Source: Paenibacillus peoriae (lineage in GTDB: Bacteria > Bacillota > Bacilli > Paenibacillales > Paenibacillaceae). From it: 64,000 bases of DNA. The stretch spans positions 4,287,001 to 4,351,000 of the forward strand of contig NZ_CP092831.1 of the NCBI RefSeq assembly GCF_022531965.1, read 5' to 3'. Under the pieces are notes generated by a model that worked only from the letters and a program-made list of their open reading frames with translations, did no database searches and was not told the origin of the DNA. The first letter of the stretch is position 1, and each line of letters starts with the position of its first letter. The position numbers and the translations under genes are program-made. Below, in pieces: positions 60,073-64,000 of the stretch.

Positions 60073-63000
60073 TTAATGAGTGCATACAATTTGCTTCTCC
60101 CAGTTCACTTCCTTGATTCCCAACGGATCTGTCGTTCGCATAACCCCCAACTGGTGCAGCTGCCCCGATACCAGTTGCTCCAATATTCGCATCCCCTCTT
60201 CCGTCCGTATGGATTGGATCCCTAGCCGCTCCATCTGCTTGCGGTATCGTTCTCCTGATACTACCCCAACCTGGCCCCAATACCCCCAGTTCACCACCTT
60301 CACCTCACACGACCACTCTACGGATAGCTGGTGCGCGAATGCATCCTTAAAGGTACAGCCTGACACATAGTTGCTTTGCCCCGCTGCCTTGGTGAATGCG
60401 TTAAAGGAAGAGAAGAACAATACAAAATCCAATGCTTCTCCTTGAAATGCTCTCGCCAGGTGTACGCTCACATCTACCTTAGCCTGCAGCGATTTACAGA
60501 ATTCCTCCTCCTCCATCTGTCCCAAACTCCGGTCTGACAGCACGATCGCCGAGTGTACCACACCATGGATATCTCCATACGCCTGACGTACTAATCGACA
60601 CGCTTCTCCCAAGGCGGTCTCGTCCGATGCATCCGCTGCGATATACATCGGCTCGGGTCCTATCTCCGCTAACCGTTCCCGCTTGCCTCGAATGGCTTCA
60701 TCCTCTGTCCGCCGCCCGATCCAAACGATCTGTGCCTGGTACGTACGGATCATATATTCACTCCAGACGGTTCCCAATCCCCCCGCTCCACCTATGACTA
60801 CATACACGCCCCCATGGCGGTAGCGCGTTGGATAACCCGTTTCCATCGTCACAGGGACAAGTTCCTGGCGGTACCATTCTCCTTCCCGGTTCACAAGCCC
60901 GTCTCCTTCTGCATTGGGCGGCAGGAACAGCAGCTCAGACCATGGCCACTCCACTCCCGCTTCCATATCCGCTAACCGAACCTTCCAATGGCTATATTCC
61001 TTTGCCATCGAACCGATAAAACCGTGTACACTCGCGTGGGTCGGATCGACCTCGTCGTACTTATTTACCGGTTGGGCCTGAACCGTAATCACCGTCCATT
61101 CCAACGTCCGATGTCCATACCCCAGCTGCAACATACTTTTGACGAGTCGGAATAACTGGATTACCCCATCTTCTTGGCCCTCAATAATCCGCTTCTCTTC
61201 TAGGGCCGGGATTTCCGCTTCCGGACCGATCCAGATCACATGGCGGATGCTTCCGCAATCCTCCAGTTTCCCCTGAATGTCCTTCACCGGCTCTCCGGCA
61301 TGGAGAGCCACAACCTGCGCCTGCGGGTAGTATGCCATCACGGCTTCCCGTCGCTCCCGGCTCCCGCCAATCAGAACTATGTCGCTCTGAGCAGACCCGG
61401 AAGGGTCCGCTTCTTCCGTGATCCTACACGGCTCCCATACGGGCGCTACAATCACGTTCTCTGCTGCCACTTCTACTTCAGACGGTGCCAAAGGATACGT
61501 CAAAGACTGCGTTAAAGAACGCGAACCCCCTCCCTGCAGCCGTGAGGTAAATCCGCGTAGACTTACGCATAGCCTGCCTGTGTCATCGTAGACATCCACA
61601 CTCCGTTTTTGCACCCGCTCTTCCTGTACTCGCTCCCCTTCTTCGCTCATGTGTACCCACATCTGGCTCGTACACGGACCGTACACGGTCAGCTCCCGCA
61701 GGCTAAATGGCAGGGCTGGAGCGCCCGCTGTGTTTTCTTGCGGCCCCAGTAGGGTCAGCCCAATGGCTGCCTGCAACGCCCCATCCATCAAGCTGGGATG
61801 AAGCACGTAATCGTGGGCTGGTGCCGACACACCAGAAGGTAACGACACTCTCGCCCATACCTGGCCCGCTCCAGCCTGCACGCTTTCCAGCGAGCGCTGG
61901 CCTGCTCCATATTCAATCCCCATCGCCGCAAACGCTTCGTAACAGGCGGTAATCGGCACCTCTTGTGCACCCGCAGCCCGGTGCTCCGCCATCCGCTTCG
62001 CGATATCCTCCCGCACGCTTTCCACGTTTGTCACCACACGAGCAGTTCCTTGGCTGTACACCACATCTTCCATGGCTCCCGTTGATCCCTTGTAGATTTC
62101 ATAACCAATGTCACCTTCCTCGCCCGCCATCAGACGGAGCCTTACCTCTACCGACTGCTCTTCGACTGTGATCGGTTGCATCCAGGTCACTTGCTGTAAT
62201 TGCAACGTAAGCCACTCTCCCGGCTTCACCTCCAGCGCCTGCTCCACCGCTGTTCGTGCCATTTCCAGATAGGCTACCCCTGGCAGCATCTTACGTCCCT
62301 GCACTCTGTGATCCGTCAGGAAAAATTCCTCACCGCTAAAAGTGGAACTATACCGCTGCTCCGACAATACCGAAATATTCCGGTGCAGCAACGGATGCAA
62401 TCGAGAATCCGTATCCTCCCGGCTTCGCCCGGCCGCTTCCTTCCCTTCCGCCTGCGGAACCCAGTACCGATCCCGCGCAAATGGATATGTGGGTAGGCTG
62501 ATACGGCACGGCCGGTTCTCTCCGTACAGCGCCTGCCAGTTCATGCTCAACCCCTTAACCCATAAATCCAACAGCTTGGCATATTTCCCTTTATAAATCC
62601 ACTGACGGATCGTCTCCTGCATATCCTCATCCGTCTCCAGGGCGGATATCGTTTCCTTATAGCGTTTGACATTTCCGCGAAACCATCTGCCAGCTTTCTG
62701 ATGCTCCGCATATTCCCTCAGCTGTGCTGCTAAATCCGAGACGGATTCCACGATCAGTCCCAATCGTTCTTCCATGGCTTCCCGTCCAACCTGTAGGGTA
62801 TAGGCGATGGACTCCAACCTGTCGTCGCCGTAATCCCCCTGCTCCATCGCTTCAAGCAATTGAAGCACTTGCTCTTGCAACCGCTGCTCATCCTTACCTG
62901 ACAGAACAACCATTACGGGTGTGCGCGGTGTTGCTCCGAAATGCTCCTTACGGTTCTCCTGCGGAATATATTCCTCCACCAGCACATGTGCATTCGCTCC

Positions 63001-64000
63001 TCCGGCTCCAAAGGATGAAATGCCTGCAATACGCGGAAAATCCTTTACCGTACCGTTCATTTCAATCTGAGGTCGTTTCCATTCTGCCAGTTCCTGCTGG
63101 AGTACGAAAGGAGTATCCTCAAATGGGATCTCCGGATTCTGCGTCTTTGAATGCAGCGTTGGAGCCAATTGACCATGCTTCATTTGCATCAATACTTTGG
63201 TTAAAGCCGCAATGCCTGCCGCGCTTTCACAATGTCCGATATTGGACTTAACAGAGCCAAGAGAACAAAATTGCTTGTCAAGGGTAGATTTTTCATAGGC
63301 CTGCTTCAAGCCTTCTATTTCAATGGGATCACCTAGGGCTGTTCCTGTACCATGCGCTTCCACATAACTAACGGACCTTGGATGAATTCCAGCACGCTCC
63401 AGTGCATCGGAAACAACTTGCGACTGTGCCGCGGGACTAGGCACCGTATAGCCGTTAGTTTTTCCTCCAGAGTTCAACATGCTTCCACGGATAATTCCAT
63501 AAATATGATCACCGTCTGCTACTGCTCTACGGAGAGGCTTTAGAATGACGGCTCCTACACCTTCACCATCAACAAAACCATCTGCCTTATCACCAAAAGA
63601 CTTGCATTGTTGGCCTTTACTTAACATATTCATGTCAGTTAATTTCAAGTAGTGGGCGGGATCCACAATCAAATTGACTCCACCTGCAATAGCACAATCG
63701 CTAGTTCCACTTCGCAAACTTTCTATCGCCAAATGAAGAGCTGTCAGCGAAGAAGAACAGGCCGTATCTACCGCTAGACTAGGCCCTCGGAAATCAAGAG
63801 TGTACGAGATTCGATTAGCGACAGACCAATATGAAGCTCCTGTTGGATAATGTGCATTCATAACCCCGACAAACACTCCGACTCTTTGATGATCACCGAG
63901 AGAAGTAGGAGTATACCCTGCATCTTCAATTGTGGTATAAACAGTTTCCAAAAAAACGCGTTCCTGCGGATCCATTAATTCTGCTTCACGGGGGGATATA
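60073..64000 (-). CDS. trans-AT polyketide synthase: KS-DH-KR (5' end beyond window)
   Basis: The gene runs off the right edge; 1308 residues are visible. It begins inside a KS (ISPREAELMDPQERVF; Cys about residue 81 in DTACSSS, His in VEAHGTGT and SNIGH). A linker with YPFARDRYWVP leads to DH (about 535-815; HRVQGRKMLP and LMDGALQAA are both canonical), then a KR (about 1060-1240; IGGAGGLG, catalytic Tyr in QSNYVSGCTFKDAFA). It ends after KR with no ACP; the MT-ACP-ACP of the next gene complete the module. No AT. The stop is 16 bases before the next start. The DH-KR stretch is markedly richer in G+C than the two following genes. Confidence 0.93.
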   Translation of the reverse strand, partial: ISPREAELMDPQERVFLETVYTTIEDAGYTPTSLGDHQRVGVFVGVMNAHYPTGASYWSVANRISYTLDFRGPSLAVDTACSSSLTALHLAIESLRSGTSDCAIAGGVNLIVDPAHYLKLTDMNMLSKGQQCKSFGDKADGFVDGEGVGAVILKPLRRAVADGDHIYGIIRGSMLNSGGKTNGYTVPSPAAQSQVVSDALERAGIHPRSVSYVEAHGTGTALGDPIEIEGLKQAYEKSTLDKQFCSLGSVKSNIGHCESAAGIAALTKVLMQMKHGQLAPTLHSKTQNPEIPFEDTPFVLQQELAEWKRPQIEMNGTVKDFPRIAGISSFGAGGANAHVLVEEYIPQENRKEHFGATPRTPVMVVLSGKDEQRLQEQVLQLLEAMEQGDYGDDRLESIAYTLQVGREAMEERLGLIVESVSDLAAQLREYAEHQKAGRWFRGNVKRYKETISALETDEDMQETIRQWIYKGKYAKLLDLWVKGLSMNWQALYGENRPCRISLPTYPFARDRYWVPQAEGKEAAGRSREDTDSRLHPLLHRNISVLSEQRYSSTFSGEEFFLTDHRVQGRKMLPGVAYLEMARTAVEQALEVKPGEWLTLQLQQVTWMQPITVEEQSVEVRLRLMAGEEGDIGYEIYKGSTGAMEDVVYSQGTARVVTNVESVREDIAKRMAEHRAAGAQEVPITACYEAFAAMGIEYGAGQRSLESVQAGAGQVWARVSLPSGVSAPAHDYVLHPSLMDGALQAAIGLTLLGPQENTAGAPALPFSLRELTVYGPCTSQMWVHMSEEGERVQEERVQKRSVDVYDDTGRLCVSLRGFTSRLQGGGSRSLTQSLTYPLAPSEVEVAAENVIVAPVWEPCRITEEADPSGSAQSDIVLIGGSRERREAVMAYYPQAQVVALHAGEPVKDIQGKLEDCGSIRHVIWIGPEAEIPALEEKRIIEGQEDGVIQLFRLVKSMLQLGYGHRTLEWTVITVQAQPVNKYDEVDPTHASVHGFIGSMAKEYSHWKVRLADMEAGVEWPWSELLFLPPNAEGDGLVNREGEWYRQELVPVTMETGYPTRYRHGGVYVVIGGAGGLGTVWSEYMIRTYQAQIVWIGRRTEDEAIRGKRERLAEIGPEPMYIAADASDETALGEACRLVRQAYGDIHGVVHSAIVLSDRSLGQMEEEEFCKSLQAKVDVSVHLARAFQGEALDFVLFFSSFNAFTKAAGQSNYVSGCTFKDAFAHQLSVEWSCEVKVVNWGYWGQVGVVSGERYRKQMERLGIQSIRTEEGMRILEQLVSGQLHQLGVMRTTDPLGIKEVNWEKQIVCTH

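Overview
The window looks like a chromosomal segment of a low-GC Gram-positive spore former, most likely Paenibacillus of the P. polymyxa group. This is an inference from gene content. The order alaS-ireB-ruvX-DUF1292-mltG-trhP1-trhP2, with yrrI-, yrrD-, cysteine desulfurase-, cymR-, mnmA-, rarA-, tcdA- and hisS-aspS-like genes close by, resembles the Bacillus subtilis yrr/yrv region but is rearranged. Bacillus-type T-box leaders and strong AGGAGG ribosome binding sites are also present.

From left to right, 1-3961 holds a galactose operon (galK-galE-galT, minus strand, galT cut by the window edge) divergent from an AraC-family regulator; their promoters overlap. Positions 4088-8846 hold an aldo/keto reductase, an overlapping sirtuin/HAD phosphatase pair, a membrane-anchored alpha/beta hydrolase and a membrane acyltransferase. 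The last two diverge from a region with a CcpA-like and an Fnr/Crp-like site. Positions 9023-15884 hold a KGG-repeat stress protein, ilvD, a polysaccharide deacetylase with a YkoP-like tail, a YtvI-like membrane protein and a class B penicillin-binding protein. Positions 16011-29594 hold two chemoreceptors flanking the alaS-to-trhP2 block, which has a T-box leader in front of alaS. Positions 29760-39860 hold a zinc-ribbon protein coupled to a PRC-barrel protein, cysteine desulfurase and cymR, mnmA, a frameshifted DinB-family gene, a PPK2 polyphosphate kinase, a tandem crcB pair, rarA and helD. Positions 40096-47929 hold a BmrA-like ABC exporter, an NCS2 purine permease, tcdA and the T-box-controlled hisS-aspS operon.

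The last 16 kb (48100-64000) is the downstream end of a modular trans-acyltransferase polyketide synthase operon, read leftward. Three consecutive genes encode KS-DH-KR | MT-ACP-ACP-KS-KR-ACP-KS | DH-ACP-ACP-KR-KS. No AT domain occurs in any of them, so acyl units must be loaded in trans. Two modules are split between polypeptides, once between KR and MT and once between KS and DH. The visible chemistry would give an alpha-methyl enoyl unit, then a beta-hydroxy unit, then a unit that can be reduced and dehydrated.

The assembly line stops abruptly. The last protein ends about 30 residues after the HPLL start of what looks like another DH, with no ACP or thioesterase, and a strong terminator follows. 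The DH-KR part of the first gene is clearly richer in G+C than the next two genes, which suggests a mosaic history. The truncated end and the mosaic composition are the most interesting observations here. Smaller points include a homopolymer frameshift in a DinB-family gene, a small stem-loop element flanked by 9-bp direct repeats, and several uncharacterised palindromes upstream of conserved genes.
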